From Thermoplasmata archaeon (GTDB lineage Archaea; Thermoplasmatota; Thermoplasmata; Thermoplasmatales; GCA-001856825), in contig JAKAUZ010000086.1 of NCBI GenBank assembly GCA_021817415.1, forward strand, positions 1 to 51,493: DNA of 51,493 nt. Reading direction: 5' to 3'. The notes below the pieces were generated by a model. It saw only the letters and a program-made list of their open reading frames with translations. It was not told the DNA's origin and did not search any database. The position numbers and the translations under genes were made by a program. This document shows, one piece after another, positions 42,977 to 51,462 of the stretch. Each line of letters opens with the position of its first letter. Positions within the stretch are counted from its first letter, which is position 1.

Positions 42977-44091
42977 TATGCACTCAGGAAAATACTTTTC
43001 AGCTCGTCTTCCCCTGCCATCACAGGGTTGAATGCGAGTTCGCTGTCCATCATGGCCTTTGATGCCATTAGTCCCACCTTTTCACCATATTCTTTCTCAT
43101 TCACTCCAGTATCTCTGACCCTGACAGGTTGCCCTATCCTTTTGTAAAATGTCTCTATAAATGCGATTAGGTCACCTACATTTTTTAATCCAAGCATTTT
43201 TGCAATCCTTTCGTACTTGACCCTTGAACCACCATCAATGGAATTGAACCTTATGGCATGAGGGAGGAATAAGCCAACGCAAGTTCCATGTGTAACGTGG
43301 AATGTCGCGCCTAGCGAATGACCTAGGGCATGGGCAATAGCCGTCCCACTATTGGAGAAAGCGATTCCCGCCATGGTGGCTGCCAGGTGCATCTTCTCTT
43401 TCGCTTCTTCTTCCCCCCGAACAGATCCTTCCAGGTTATCGAAAATCGTAATTATCGCCCTTTCAGCCAGGGCGTCCGTGAGATCTGAAGAAGTGTTAGC
43501 AACCAGAGCCTCAAAGGAGTGGACCAGCGCATCGATACCCGTGCTCACAATAATCCTTTCATTTTTTGGGGCAAGCGAGGAGTCCAGTATGATGATTTCC
43601 GGTATCAGGTCATAGTTTGCAAGAGCCAGCTTCCTGTCTCCATCCGTTAAAACAACCCCAAAAGAAGCATCACTTCCTGTACCAGAGGTTGTCGGGACAG
43701 CAATCAGTTTGGTTTTGAAATTTAAAGGCTCAAATGGGTTTACGTCTCTCAGGTCCTTATCCGGATATTCCTTTTTCACTAGCAGCGATTTTGAGAAATC
43801 AATAACGCTCCCTCCCCCTATTGCCATGATTGCGTCATATTGCTTTCCTCTCATTGACAGAGAAACACTTTCAATGTAACCCACTTCAGGTTCAGGGAGG
43901 ACTTCATCAAAAATATCAACCTGGAAGTCTCTCATGTTGCTTATTCTATCCTCTACTATTCTTCTGATTATTTTATCAGTAACGATAAGAATTCTCCCGA
44001 TTCCCTCCCTCTGAAGAAGAGGAGAAATCTCTGCCAGAATGTCCCGCTGAAAGTATATTTTCCTCGGAAACTGGAAAATGGGCATACTCAT
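42973..44091 (-). CDS. Iron-containing alcohol dehydrogenase family protein
   Basis: A 372-residue group III dehydrogenase. IMAIGGGSVIDFSKSL (about 91-106) binds NAD(P), AVPTTSGTGSDASF is the phosphate loop, and the metal ligands sit in IAHALGHSLGATFHVTHGTCVGLFLPH (read in overlapping pieces, with Asp in STGIDALVHSFEA). It oxidises or reduces an alcohol/aldehyde; the substrate is unknown. It is not a glycerol-1-phosphate dehydrogenase by these motifs. Overlaps the SCP2 gene by 4 nt. Confidence 0.88.
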   Translation of the reverse strand: MSMPIFQFPRKIYFQRDILAEISPLLQREGIGRILIVTDKIIRRIVEDRISNMRDFQVDIFDEVLPEPEVGYIESVSLSMRGKQYDAIMAIGGGSVIDFSKSLLVKKEYPDKDLRDVNPFEPLNFKTKLIAVPTTSGTGSDASFGVVLTDGDRKLALANYDLIPEIIILDSSLAPKNERIIVSTGIDALVHSFEALVANTSSDLTDALAERAIITIFDNLEGSVRGEEEAKEKMHLAATMAGIAFSNSGTAIAHALGHSLGATFHVTHGTCVGLFLPHAIRFNSIDGGSRVKYERIAKMLGLKNVGDLIAFIETFYKRIGQPVRVRDTGVNEKEYGEKVGLMASKAMMDSELAFNPVMAGEDELKSIFLSAY

Positions 44092-44516
44092 TCCACGTAT
44101 TTTGTTGGAATGCTCTGGGCAACCTTCACCATGGCTATAGCAGCTGATGCATATCTCAGTAGATAGGCTATATTTCCCTTAACCTTCATCTGTCCCGTAA
44201 GCATAGCCTGCGTGGGATTGACTTTTCCATCTATAATCTTTCTCCAATTCGCATAAGTTGCAGTAAGCTCGTATGGTGCTTCCTTGGGGGTTGACAGTAC
44301 CTCACAGTTGTCACAAATACCATCATTGAGATATAAAATAAAAGTGTCAAATGGAAGCTTCTGTTTGAGATCTTCAGCTCCAACCAGTTTGAATATTATT
44401 GGATATTTCCATCCTTTTCCAGTCTTGTTATAGTCTGGAGACTCCTTAAGTTTCTTGCAATATTCCTTTACCCATTCTTCCGACGGGAAAATTAGTTGAT
44501 CTGTCATGGTTATCAT
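44088..44516 (-). CDS. SCP2 sterol-carrier-domain protein
   Basis: A 142-residue single SCP2 domain. FILYLNDGICDNCEV, YELTATYANWRKIIDGKVNP (about 84-103) and AMLTGQMKVKGNIAYLLRYA (about 105-124) are the usual SCP2 strands and helices forming a lipid tunnel. It binds a lipid or acyl-type ligand. ATG at 44516 or 44507. Upstream and coupled (ATGA) to the alcohol dehydrogenase, which suggests a hydrophobic substrate for that enzyme, as inference. Confidence 0.85.
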   Translation of the reverse strand: MITMTDQLIFPSEEWVKEYCKKLKESPDYNKTGKGWKYPIIFKLVGAEDLKQKLPFDTFILYLNDGICDNCEVLSTPKEAPYELTATYANWRKIIDGKVNPTQAMLTGQMKVKGNIAYLLRYASAAIAMVKVAQSIPTKYVE

Positions 44517-44648
44517 CTGTCCATGTCGGATGCTTATACAAACATTGGGGTTTCAAGGATGTAGTGAGGTGGCGTGGTTGTAATATTGAGCCTCCAATTC
44601 TGAAATGTGACGGTGATTTGTTTTCATTCAATGGAAAAATGCATGGAA

Positions 44649-44656
44649 TTTAAATA
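44649..44656 (+). promoter_or_regulatory. TATA box of the phosphoribosyltransferase gene
   Basis: TTTAAATA, 27-34 nt before ATG 44683, in good archaeal spacing. Confidence 0.55.
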
Positions 44657-44682
44657 AAGAAAACAACTGCAATGTGATAACA

Positions 44683-45333
44683 ATGGCTGTCCCGAGGGTT
44701 CCTTCAGAAATGGTGAGCTGGGAAGAGATAGAGAGATGGAGCGAAATTATAGTAGAGAAAATAGGAGAACAGAAATTTGATGCAATCGTCTCAGTCATCA
44801 GAGGCGGACTTGTTCCAGCTAGAATCATCGCAGATTACCTAAATATCAAAGATCTCTACACGTTAAAAACAGAACATTGGGGAGTTACCGCTACGCCCGA
44901 CGGTAAGGCAAAAATAACACACCCAATAGTGATTGAGCTAAAAGGCAGAAATGTGCTCATAGTGGACGACATAACTGACACCGGTCAGTCTCTAAAACTC
45001 GCCATAGAGGCGGTACGGCTAAAGGAACCCAAGGTTCTGAAAACCGCAACCCTCCTCCATATCAAAAGGGCAGAAATAACTCCGGATTATTATGCAGAAG
45101 AAATAACTGAGGACAACTGGAAATGGTTCATCTTTCCATGGAACCGGAGGGAGGACCTGAGGAACCTGGTCTATGGATGCATCACTGATTCTGGGACGTC
45201 TTCAGATTTGACGGAATGCCTGGCAAAAAAATACGATCTATTCATTTCAGAAAGGGAACTTGGCGATTCCCTGGACTGGCTTGAAGCTAATAAAAGGATA
45301 ACTACCGATGGAAAAGTATTCAGGAAAATCTAG
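44683..45333 (+). CDS. Purine phosphoribosyltransferase-like protein (GPT/XPRT type)
   Basis: A 216-residue PRT-fold protein. FDAIVSVIRGGLVPARIIADYL (32-53) is the PPi loop region and VLIVDDITDTGQSL (91-104) the PRPP motif. DNWKWFIFPWNRRED matches the Gpt/xanthine-guanine type. It probably salvages a purine base to the nucleotide. A C-terminal extension of about 60 residues (ITDSGTSSDLTECLAKKY...) has a winged-helix look (GDSLDWLEANKRITTDGKVFRKI), so it may also bind DNA or regulate. Start ATG 44683. Convergent with carbamate kinase, overlapping as CTAG. Confidence 0.82.
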   Translation: MAVPRVPSEMVSWEEIERWSEIIVEKIGEQKFDAIVSVIRGGLVPARIIADYLNIKDLYTLKTEHWGVTATPDGKAKITHPIVIELKGRNVLIVDDITDTGQSLKLAIEAVRLKEPKVLKTATLLHIKRAEITPDYYAEEITEDNWKWFIFPWNRREDLRNLVYGCITDSGTSSDLTECLAKKYDLFISERELGDSLDWLEANKRITTDGKVFRKI

Positions 45334-46259
45334 GGGGAAATAATGGTCCCTTCTTTTCCTCTCAGTGCTGCGAACATGTTTTCTGCGTTGGTAATTATAG
45401 CCCTGTGACCTGTATCCTCAACAAATCTGATAGCTGCATCTATCTTTGGAAGCATGCTCCCCGATGCAAAATGTCCCTGGTCCCTGAGCTTCCTTATCTC
45501 GTCAAGATGAGTTTCCCCAACCTTCATCTTCGATGGTTTACCAAAGTTGATGTACGCGGCATCAATTGCCGTCAGTATAATAAATAAGTCCACACCCAGC
45601 TCGATTGACAGGAGCGAGGAGGCAAGGTCCTTGTCAATCACTGCCTCTACCCCCACTATTGATCCGTTCCTTCGTATAACAGGGATCCCTCCTCCTCCCA
45701 CAGCGATGGGGACGAAGTTGTCATTCATCATGTATCGTATTGATTCGATCTCCACTATGTCCACAGGTTTCGGAGAAGGTACTACCCTTCTATATCCTCT
45801 TCCAGCATCCTCTTTCATTACGTATCCATTATTCCTTTGTATTATTGCCGCCTCATCTCGCGTGTAATATTTGCCGACAGGTTTAGTAGGGTTTGAAAAG
45901 GCGGGATCATTCTCATCAACAACAACTCTTGTAATGAGTGTTACAATTTCCTTATTAACTTTCTTCTCGTCGAAAACTTTCTGGAATGCACTCTGAAGGA
46001 AATATCCTATGCTCCCCTGAGACATTGCATCGCAAACGTCCAGCGGCATTTGGGGTGTGATTGAGTTTGAAAATTCATTTTGCATCAGTATTGCTCCTAC
46101 CTGAGGGCCATTTCCGTGGGTGAGAACCACATGATTTTCCTTAAAAAATTCAAATGTTTTCCTTGCGGTAAGCTCAGCCCTCCCGATCTGTTCTTCAGCT
46201 GTTCCTTTATCGTATTTCTCCAGAAGGGCATTTCCTCCTACAGCTACTGATGCTTTCAT
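45330..46259 (-). CDS. arcC: Carbamate kinase
   Basis: A 309-residue amino acid kinase-fold enzyme making ATP from carbamoyl phosphate, or the reverse. ASVAVGGNALL (2-12), VVLTHGNGPQVGAILMQNE (about 43-61), MSQGSIGYFLQ and VGKYYTRDEAAII are ArcC blocks. PIAVGGGGIPVIRR and GVEAVIDKDLASSLLS follow, and LRDQGHFASGSMLPKIDAAI closes. Length is normal. No arginine deiminase or ornithine carbamoyltransferase gene is nearby. ATG 46259 gives the family start. Confidence 0.94.
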   Translation of the reverse strand: MKASVAVGGNALLEKYDKGTAEEQIGRAELTARKTFEFFKENHVVLTHGNGPQVGAILMQNEFSNSITPQMPLDVCDAMSQGSIGYFLQSAFQKVFDEKKVNKEIVTLITRVVVDENDPAFSNPTKPVGKYYTRDEAAIIQRNNGYVMKEDAGRGYRRVVPSPKPVDIVEIESIRYMMNDNFVPIAVGGGGIPVIRRNGSIVGVEAVIDKDLASSLLSIELGVDLFIILTAIDAAYINFGKPSKMKVGETHLDEIRKLRDQGHFASGSMLPKIDAAIRFVEDTGHRAIITNAENMFAALRGKEGTIISP

Positions 46260-46366
46260 TAATACCACGCAGAGAAGCCTTCAATGCATAAAAGTTATTA
46301 AAAGTGGCGTTCTCGAGGAAATTTGAATGGCGCATCGGCAAGCCCCACACTGTCTTGGTCAAATGG

Positions 46367-47017
46367 TCACTTCAATATCTTGCCCGTCATAATGTACCAG
46401 ACTAATAGATCCATTATTCCTGGTTCTAGATTGTATTCGTTCGCAAGTTTTAGGAATTTTTTCTCAGTTGCCTCATAATCCTTCCTCGTCTTCACGGAAA
46501 CAGGAATGGAATAAAAATTTGACAAAAATCTCTGTATGTGCTTGTCCAGAATTGAGTACTGAAAATATCCCACATTCCGCAAAAAGTGCGAAGCCTCCTT
46601 CATCCCTATCCCCATATAAGTATCGACAAGGAGATACCTTCTGTCTTCCTGAGTCAAGATATCATTTAGCAATTCCTTCCGCCCGAAATTAATGGAGATG
46701 TATTTTGACCTTGTATTCTTGAATCTGTACCTACATTTATCAAGTGCTAGCTTAATTGATACCTGATCAAATTCGCTTAAACTCCTTAGCTGATCTTGGC
46801 ACCTAATTCCCATTTCCGCAGATGCATTGGCCGTCAGGGTGCAGAATACCAGCTCAGAAAATTTGTCGTCTAAGCTTGCATGTTTCATGTGCAGAAATTC
46901 CATCTTCCTTTTATGGATCTGTTCCATGACAATGACATCTTGGGTGGCGGAGGCAATCTTTTTCTCGAGTTCTTCTTTCGATTGTAAACTTATACCATGC
47001 AATGTTGATCCGAGCAA
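46367..47017 (-). CDS. N-glycosylase/DNA lyase, Ogg2 type
   Basis: A 216-residue archaeal 8-oxoguanine DNA glycosylase. LVFCTLTANASAEMGIRCQ (57-75) and RYRFKNTRSKYI are family blocks. The helix-hairpin-helix YMGIGMKEASHFLRNVGY (134-151) carries catalytic Lys140 and ILDKHI carries Asp158, 18 residues apart as in characterised archaeal Ogg2. It excises oxidised guanine and nicks the backbone. Start TTG at 47017. Divergent from the winged-helix gene. Confidence 0.9.
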   Translation of the reverse strand: MLGSTLHGISLQSKEELEKKIASATQDVIVMEQIHKRKMEFLHMKHASLDDKFSELVFCTLTANASAEMGIRCQDQLRSLSEFDQVSIKLALDKCRYRFKNTRSKYISINFGRKELLNDILTQEDRRYLLVDTYMGIGMKEASHFLRNVGYFQYSILDKHIQRFLSNFYSIPVSVKTRKDYEATEKKFLKLANEYNLEPGIMDLLVWYIMTGKILK

Positions 47018-47031
47018 ATAGTCTCAAATTC

Positions 47032-47043
47032 TATTTATATTTA
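47032..47043 (+). promoter_or_regulatory. TATA-like promoter of the winged helix-to-Pelota gene run
   Basis: TATTTATATTTA lies 30-41 nt before ATG 47073. GGTGA at about 47062-47066 may serve as ribosome-binding site, so this transcript would have a short leader. Confidence 0.45.
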
Positions 47044-47072
47044 ATTCGTATACAATATACTGGTGAATAATA

Positions 47073-47288
47073 ATGGGAGATTTGACACCCGGTGCTCAAA
47101 AAGTGTATGAAACTTTGAAAAAATTGGGTTCCACCTCTGAGGATAAGCTGAAGACCGCTGATGACGTGATGAAAGCGAGCCAGATGGGTAAAGGAATTAT
47201 CAATAATGCCCTGCAGGAACTACAGAATAAGGGGTATGCGAAGAGAGTTGCTAGACAGAAGAGCGCTGGATATTACATCATCAAATAA
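47073..47288 (+). CDS. Small winged-helix DNA-binding protein
   Basis: A 71-residue winged helix. KVYETLKKLG, ADDVMKASQMGKGIINNALQELQNKG (recognition helix region about 33-54) and YAKRVARQKSAGYYIIK (the wing) make the fold. Probably an archaeal MarR/PadR-like or chromatin-associated regulator. Its stop overlaps the next start as TAATG. Targets cannot be inferred, but autoregulation of the run is plausible. Confidence 0.75.
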   Translation: MGDLTPGAQKVYETLKKLGSTSEDKLKTADDVMKASQMGKGIINNALQELQNKGYAKRVARQKSAGYYIIK

Positions 47289-48463
47289 TGAAAACCCTTG
47301 TTTTATGCATTGACAGGGATAACGACTTTGGAGAGAAGGCTGGCGTAAAATCACCCATATTAGGGAGGCAAAGCAATTTAGATGCCGCGCTTTCCCTCAT
47401 CCTGAAGGACCCTGAGGATTCTGACTCAAATGCTGTCTTTTCAGGGATATCAACTTATGACAATCTGGTGAAGGCAGGGGAAAATGTTGATATCGCAACC
47501 ATCTGTGGCGACAAGATGGTCGGGGAAATCTCAGATAGCATCCTCATGAAACAGCTGGATCACATAGTCAGCACCATTCAACCAACTGACGTTATAATAG
47601 TGTCTGATGGTGCTGAGGATGAATACGTAATTCCCCTTGTGATGAGCAGGATCAAGATCAGGACCATCAAAAAAGTCATTATAAGGCAGGAGAAGAACAT
47701 TGAGTCGATTTATTACATAATTGTGAAAGCTCTGAAGGAGGAAAAATTCCTAAGGAAGGTTATCGCCCCCGTTGGAGTTGTTCTTCTTGTGCTTGGAATC
47801 GTCATGCTCCTTGTCCTGATCCTGAGGATCTATCTTTATGGACTCGGTATTCTGGATCCTGGTACTGCTGCGTATATAGGAGTCAGTACGGCTCTCGGGA
47901 TCTATTTCCTTGGTAAGGCCTATACCGTTGGAAAGAGATTGTCCTATGCAGCTTATAGAATTACTGAAGAATTCCTCTACACAAGGATAACCGTCTTCTT
48001 CTTCCTTGTTGCCGTTGCGCTGTTCGGTTTTGGCGTGTATCTGGGCTATTCCGCGTCCTTACATTCATCGAACCTCTTTCTGGCAATAATCATAACTCTG
48101 TACAGGATCGTTCCTTTCACCATTCTTGCCATAGTAATATATGACCTTGGCAGAATCATTGAAGGATTCACAATCTATGAGAAGGGGAAGAGAAAAAACA
48201 TCCTGGTCTCATACCTGCTTTCCGCTGGGTATTCAATTGGTTTCTCTGCAGCGGTGATGGGACTACTGTCTTTCGGGGCTGCAGGCCTTCAGCAGTTTTC
48301 ACTGAAATCACTTTACGACTACCTTGCCCTAGTGCTAACCATCGGGGGGATAGCATCGGGAATTGTATTTTCAAGAGAGAAGAAGAAGTATGATTCCAAA
48401 CACGAAGTCCTGGACATCAGAGCTGGCGCTCCACAGGAAGATAATAGCAAGAATGGGATTTAA
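47288..48463 (+). CDS. DUF373 family membrane protein
   Basis: A 391-residue archaeal DUF373 protein. The N-terminal soluble domain (1 to about 150: LVLCIDRDNDFGEKAGVKSPILG, ALSLILKDPEDSDSNAVF, IIVSDGAEDEYVIPL) is acid-rich and nucleotide-domain-like. Six or seven transmembrane helices follow (from about 160: VIAPVGVVLLVLGIVMLLVL and onwards). Function unknown. The end overlaps the next gene by 74 nt. Confidence 0.88.
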   Translation: MKTLVLCIDRDNDFGEKAGVKSPILGRQSNLDAALSLILKDPEDSDSNAVFSGISTYDNLVKAGENVDIATICGDKMVGEISDSILMKQLDHIVSTIQPTDVIIVSDGAEDEYVIPLVMSRIKIRTIKKVIIRQEKNIESIYYIIVKALKEEKFLRKVIAPVGVVLLVLGIVMLLVLILRIYLYGLGILDPGTAAYIGVSTALGIYFLGKAYTVGKRLSYAAYRITEEFLYTRITVFFFLVAVALFGFGVYLGYSASLHSSNLFLAIIITLYRIVPFTILAIVIYDLGRIIEGFTIYEKGKRKNILVSYLLSAGYSIGFSAAVMGLLSFGAAGLQQFSLKSLYDYLALVLTIGGIASGIVFSREKKKYDSKHEVLDIRAGAPQEDNSKNGI

Positions 48464-49007
48464 TCCATACAGGGACTTTATATCAGGCTTAATACTTTCG
48501 TCCTTGATTCCTGAAGATAAATGGAGCACTTTACCACAGATCAAGAAGGCAAATGTGGTTGGGCCTTACCATTTCAATGGAATAATTGAGGGATTCACGA
48601 TTGTGGCCGACTCCGCACTGAGGACGTATACTGGCAGGCGTGACATGATTGTCACTGACCTGGATGGACCGATGGAAATAATTCTCGGAGATAAGAATGC
48701 AATCAAGGTCGTGCATGCGCATGGTGACAACATTCAGAGGATTGGAGACCTGGTTCCTCGTTTGAAAGGAACCGTTCTTGGTACCACTCAGTCCATTCCG
48801 CACGGGACTGTGAGAAATATAGGGGGATTTACAGATGGTGACAGGAGCATAATCATGGCTAAGTTGATGGGTGCTGTTGAAGTTGAAGTCTTCGGGTTCA
48901 ACTTTGAGGACCCTGTAGATGAGCCCGTAGATCGCAAATTACTTAAACTTGAGATTGCAAAGGAAATAATTGAAGAACTCAAAAATATTAGATTAACATA
49001 TCATTAA
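48390..49007 (+). CDS. mptE: 6-hydroxymethyl-7,8-dihydropterin pyrophosphokinase (MptE type)
   Basis: A 205-residue DUF115 enzyme of archaeal pterin synthesis, transferring pyrophosphate to 6-hydroxymethyldihydropterin. DLDGPMEIIL (about 90-99) and IKVVHAHGDNIQRI (about 105-118) are the nucleotide and metal motifs, and FTDGDRSIIMAKLMGA is the late block. ATG 48390 gives the expected N-terminal helix (WTSELALHRKIIARMGF) but lies inside the DUF373 gene; ATG 48453 would shorten the overlap to 11 nt. Confidence 0.88.
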   Translation: MIPNTKSWTSELALHRKIIARMGFNPYRDFISGLILSSLIPEDKWSTLPQIKKANVVGPYHFNGIIEGFTIVADSALRTYTGRRDMIVTDLDGPMEIILGDKNAIKVVHAHGDNIQRIGDLVPRLKGTVLGTTQSIPHGTVRNIGGFTDGDRSIIMAKLMGAVEVEVFGFNFEDPVDEPVDRKLLKLEIAKEIIEELKNIRLTYH

Positions 49008-49012
49008 GTAAT

Positions 49013-49450
49013 ATGTTGGTCGCCGACAGCATGCTGGGAAAACTTGCAAGATATCTTAGGATGCTAGGGCATAACGTCACTTATATCCCGAGTGACAGGG
49101 ATGATAGTTCCATTATCGAGGAATATCGGGACTACATCATCCTGACACGAGATAAAATGCTGAATGGGAGGGCCTCCAATTCAATCCTGATCAAGTCCTA
49201 TATGCCTATCGATCAACTCAGGGAGGTGTTCCCAAAGCTCCCTCCGCCAGAACATCGGCCATGGGAGCTGTGTCCATTTTGTTCAACTGAACTTGAAAGA
49301 GTACCTGAAAAGACGGATCTACCTGAATATGTCTCCAGGATTGCGAAAGAAATATTCGTTTGCAGGAAATGCGGGAGATATTACTGGAAAGGGACGCAAT
49401 CAGCCAACTTTGCGAAAATGATGGAGGGCATAGGAATTGAGATACAGTGA
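49013..49450 (+). CDS. Mut7-C type PIN-like RNase with zinc ribbon
   Basis: A 145-residue Mut7-C (DUF82) protein. FVADSMLGKLARYLRMLGH-like start (here LVADSMLGK, Asp5) and IILTRDKML (Asp47) supply PIN-fold acidic residues. A zinc ribbon follows with Cys87, Cys90, Cys117 and Cys120 (CPFC...CRKC). The PIN-like fold suggests RNA cleavage. The 14-nt overlap with the Pelota gene suggests a shared role in mRNA or ribosome quality control, as inference. Start ATG 49013. Confidence 0.85.
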   Translation: MLVADSMLGKLARYLRMLGHNVTYIPSDRDDSSIIEEYRDYIILTRDKMLNGRASNSILIKSYMPIDQLREVFPKLPPPEHRPWELCPFCSTELERVPEKTDLPEYVSRIAKEIFVCRKCGRYYWKGTQSANFAKMMEGIGIEIQ

Positions 49451-50423
49451 AAGTGATGGCATATTCAGGCTGGAAGTGAGAACAGAAGAGGATCTCTGGT
49501 ACATTTCCCTCCTGATAAAGAACGGTGACCTCATCATGGCTGACGTTATGAGGAGGGTGGAGAGGAATGCTGACTCCATAAGGAACAAGAAGACGGAGCG
49601 TGAAAAGGTCAGCGTCACAATTAAGGTGGAAGACGTTCAGTTCGAGGAGATTTCGGCGAGAATACACTTCATCGGTGTCATAGTAGGAGGCGCAGAGGAT
49701 TTACTTGGTGAGCACCAATCTCTGAATGTGGAAGAAGGTGATTTCATAACGGTTATTCCCAGCGATCCCACTCTTTTCAAGAAGGACCTGAAGGAGACAG
49801 AACAGCTGAAGGAGGAATCCGTCCTAGTGCTTTCGACGAGTGACGAGAGCATTTCACTTTACAACGTGGATGAATCAAGGAATTCCATTGAGTGGAAAAT
49901 TGAGACTCCGCACGGCAAAATGTACAAGAGCCAGGATGATAAGTACCTGGATAAACTGATCTCTTACCTCAACCCTTTTTCCAAGAATGAAATATACATC
50001 ATTGGTCCTTCCCTCTTCCGCGATTCAATTTCCAAAACTCTGTCAAAACTTGGTTTTAAGATCATAAATACGCAGGTCTCGGGCTCAGACGATGAAGGAA
50101 TACGCGAACTGCTTCAAGGCGATGTCCTCAACCTTCGCAGGAGTGCGGAAAGCAAGTTGGTTTCGGAATTCCTAAAACGAATTCAGGGCGAAACTTCGCT
50201 GTACGGCATAAAGAGGATAGGAGAGGCGCTGGAGATGAAGGCAGTTGAGGTGTTAATAATGACTGACAAGTTCTTCAGGGAGAAGAATTCTTCCTTCTTT
50301 CTTGAAAAATGCAAGGAGGGTTCATGCAAGCCGTTCATCGTTCATAGCTCCTGGGAAACTGGTAAAATAATTGCTTCTTACGGGGGTATCACCTGCCTCT
50401 TGAGGTATAAGCTACCTTCGTAG
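49437..50423 (+). CDS. pelA: Pelota (Dom34) ribosome rescue factor
   Basis: A 328-residue archaeal Pelota. The N-terminal Sm-like domain (RLEVRTEEDLWYISLLIKNGD, 11-31, then KVEDVQFEEISARIHFIG) and the eRF1-like domains 2 and 3 (VLVLSTSDESISLYNVDE; ILRYKLP near the end) are all present. Pelota splits ribosomes stalled on broken or stop-less mRNA with aABCE1 and an aEF1A-type GTPase. It lacks the GGQ motif, as expected. Start TTG 49437 inside the Mut7-C gene. Confidence 0.94.
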   Translation: MRYSESDGIFRLEVRTEEDLWYISLLIKNGDLIMADVMRRVERNADSIRNKKTEREKVSVTIKVEDVQFEEISARIHFIGVIVGGAEDLLGEHQSLNVEEGDFITVIPSDPTLFKKDLKETEQLKEESVLVLSTSDESISLYNVDESRNSIEWKIETPHGKMYKSQDDKYLDKLISYLNPFSKNEIYIIGPSLFRDSISKTLSKLGFKIINTQVSGSDDEGIRELLQGDVLNLRRSAESKLVSEFLKRIQGETSLYGIKRIGEALEMKAVEVLIMTDKFFREKNSSFFLEKCKEGSCKPFIVHSSWETGKIIASYGGITCLLRYKLPS

Positions 50424-50431
50424 GGCCGGAC

Positions 50432-50629
50432 CTATCCTCCCGAAAATGACTTGATTACTGTGAGTTCGTCATCTTCGTTCAGGTCCTCATCTTCAGGGAT
50501 CGGTTTTCCATTCCTCATGATTATTGCTGAATTAACGCTTATTCCTAGTTCCTTCAGTATCTCGATGCCATTCCTTTTTCCATGAAAGAACTCTTGTTTT
50601 TCGCTTCCCACAACCTTGACAGCCACCAA
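50432..50629 (-). CDS. Ubiquitin-like sulfur carrier (ThiS/MoaD/SAMP type)
   Basis: A 65-residue beta-grasp protein ending in Gly-Gly (VIKSFSGG), which is adenylated and charged with sulfur or conjugated to proteins in archaea. ILKELGISVNSAIIMRNGKPIPED (24-47) is the usual core. It may serve thiamine, molybdopterin or tRNA thiolation, or act as a SAMP modifier. GGGAGTGA-like ribosome-binding sequence lies before TTG 50629; GTG 50626 is an alternative. No E1-like gene is in the window. Confidence 0.85.
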   Translation of the reverse strand: MVAVKVVGSEKQEFFHGKRNGIEILKELGISVNSAIIMRNGKPIPEDEDLNEDDELTVIKSFSGG

Positions 50630-50907
50630 CTGAATTTCACTCCCTTTTAAACTTGATTGTCAAATAACTATAATATTTTTCCAATTTTGCGATCGTTTTA
50701 AATTAAAGAAAATATATTCAATTTGATAATAATAACAATAACATGCGTCGTCGATACATTTAACCTACAATCACTGAGAGAACAAATTCTCACCACCGAT
50801 ATGGAAATAATAACATAAGATGTGATGTACGGTCACGGCAAAGCTTCAGCAATCTTCTGATTTTTCGCATTTAAAACCAGCCCTTATTGTATTCTCCGCC
50901 CTAAAGT
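50630..50907. other. Intergenic region upstream of the sulfur-carrier gene
   Basis: About 278 nt without a gene. A/T-rich promoter-like DNA for the reverse-strand sulfur-carrier gene lies near 50649-50675 (TTTAAAA and AATATTATAG on that strand). Nothing else was recognised. Confidence 0.4.
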
Positions 50908-51462
50908 TCATTGGAATACCACCCAGTAAGCCATCAGGCTAATGAGGCCTATTTGAAGAAGAGCCTGCAATAGTGCCCCATTGATTATCCAGGAGAATCT
51001 TTTCCTAAGAATATCATCGTTCATCATTCCCTTCCCGGTCGCAATTAACAGTGACTGGGGAAATATTGTAAGGAATCCAGTTGCTACAACAGCGACTGCT
51101 ATGACTATGACCGTATCCACTATGAGATTCCCTAGGGACCAAATCCCCTCAATGTTCGCTAGATAGTAACCAGCAAGGGGTGTTAGAATAGAGGAAGCCG
51201 GGAGGAAGAATAATGTTGCCGGAAGCATCCTTTTCGCGACCGTCTGACGCGTTTCCGCAGATACCTCCCTGAAAACGAATCTGAAAATTAGACCAAAAAA
51301 GACATCTATTCCAGTCCAGATTGCTCCCATCAGCACGTGGTCGTAGTCCAGTAGCAAAACGTTCCGCAGCGCGATTGCTGCTAGTGTTGCAGCGGTAGGG
51401 ATGACTGTAACCAGGATGGCAGGTATGATTAGCCCTCCTTTATTTTCGCCTTTAGGTGTCAT
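50908..51462 (-). CDS. Polytopic membrane protein of unknown function
   Basis: A 184-residue protein with about five transmembrane helices (LIIPAILVTVIPTAATLAAIAL, MGAIWTGIDVFFGLIF, LIVDTVIVIAVAVVATGFL and others). There are some charged loops (FREVSAETRQTVAKRM) but no recognised motif. ATG 51462. Near the window end, so the upstream context is missing. Confidence 0.75.
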   Translation of the reverse strand: MTPKGENKGGLIIPAILVTVIPTAATLAAIALRNVLLLDYDHVLMGAIWTGIDVFFGLIFRFVFREVSAETRQTVAKRMLPATLFFLPASSILTPLAGYYLANIEGIWSLGNLIVDTVIVIAVAVVATGFLTIFPQSLLIATGKGMMNDDILRKRFSWIINGALLQALLQIGLISLMAYWVVFQ

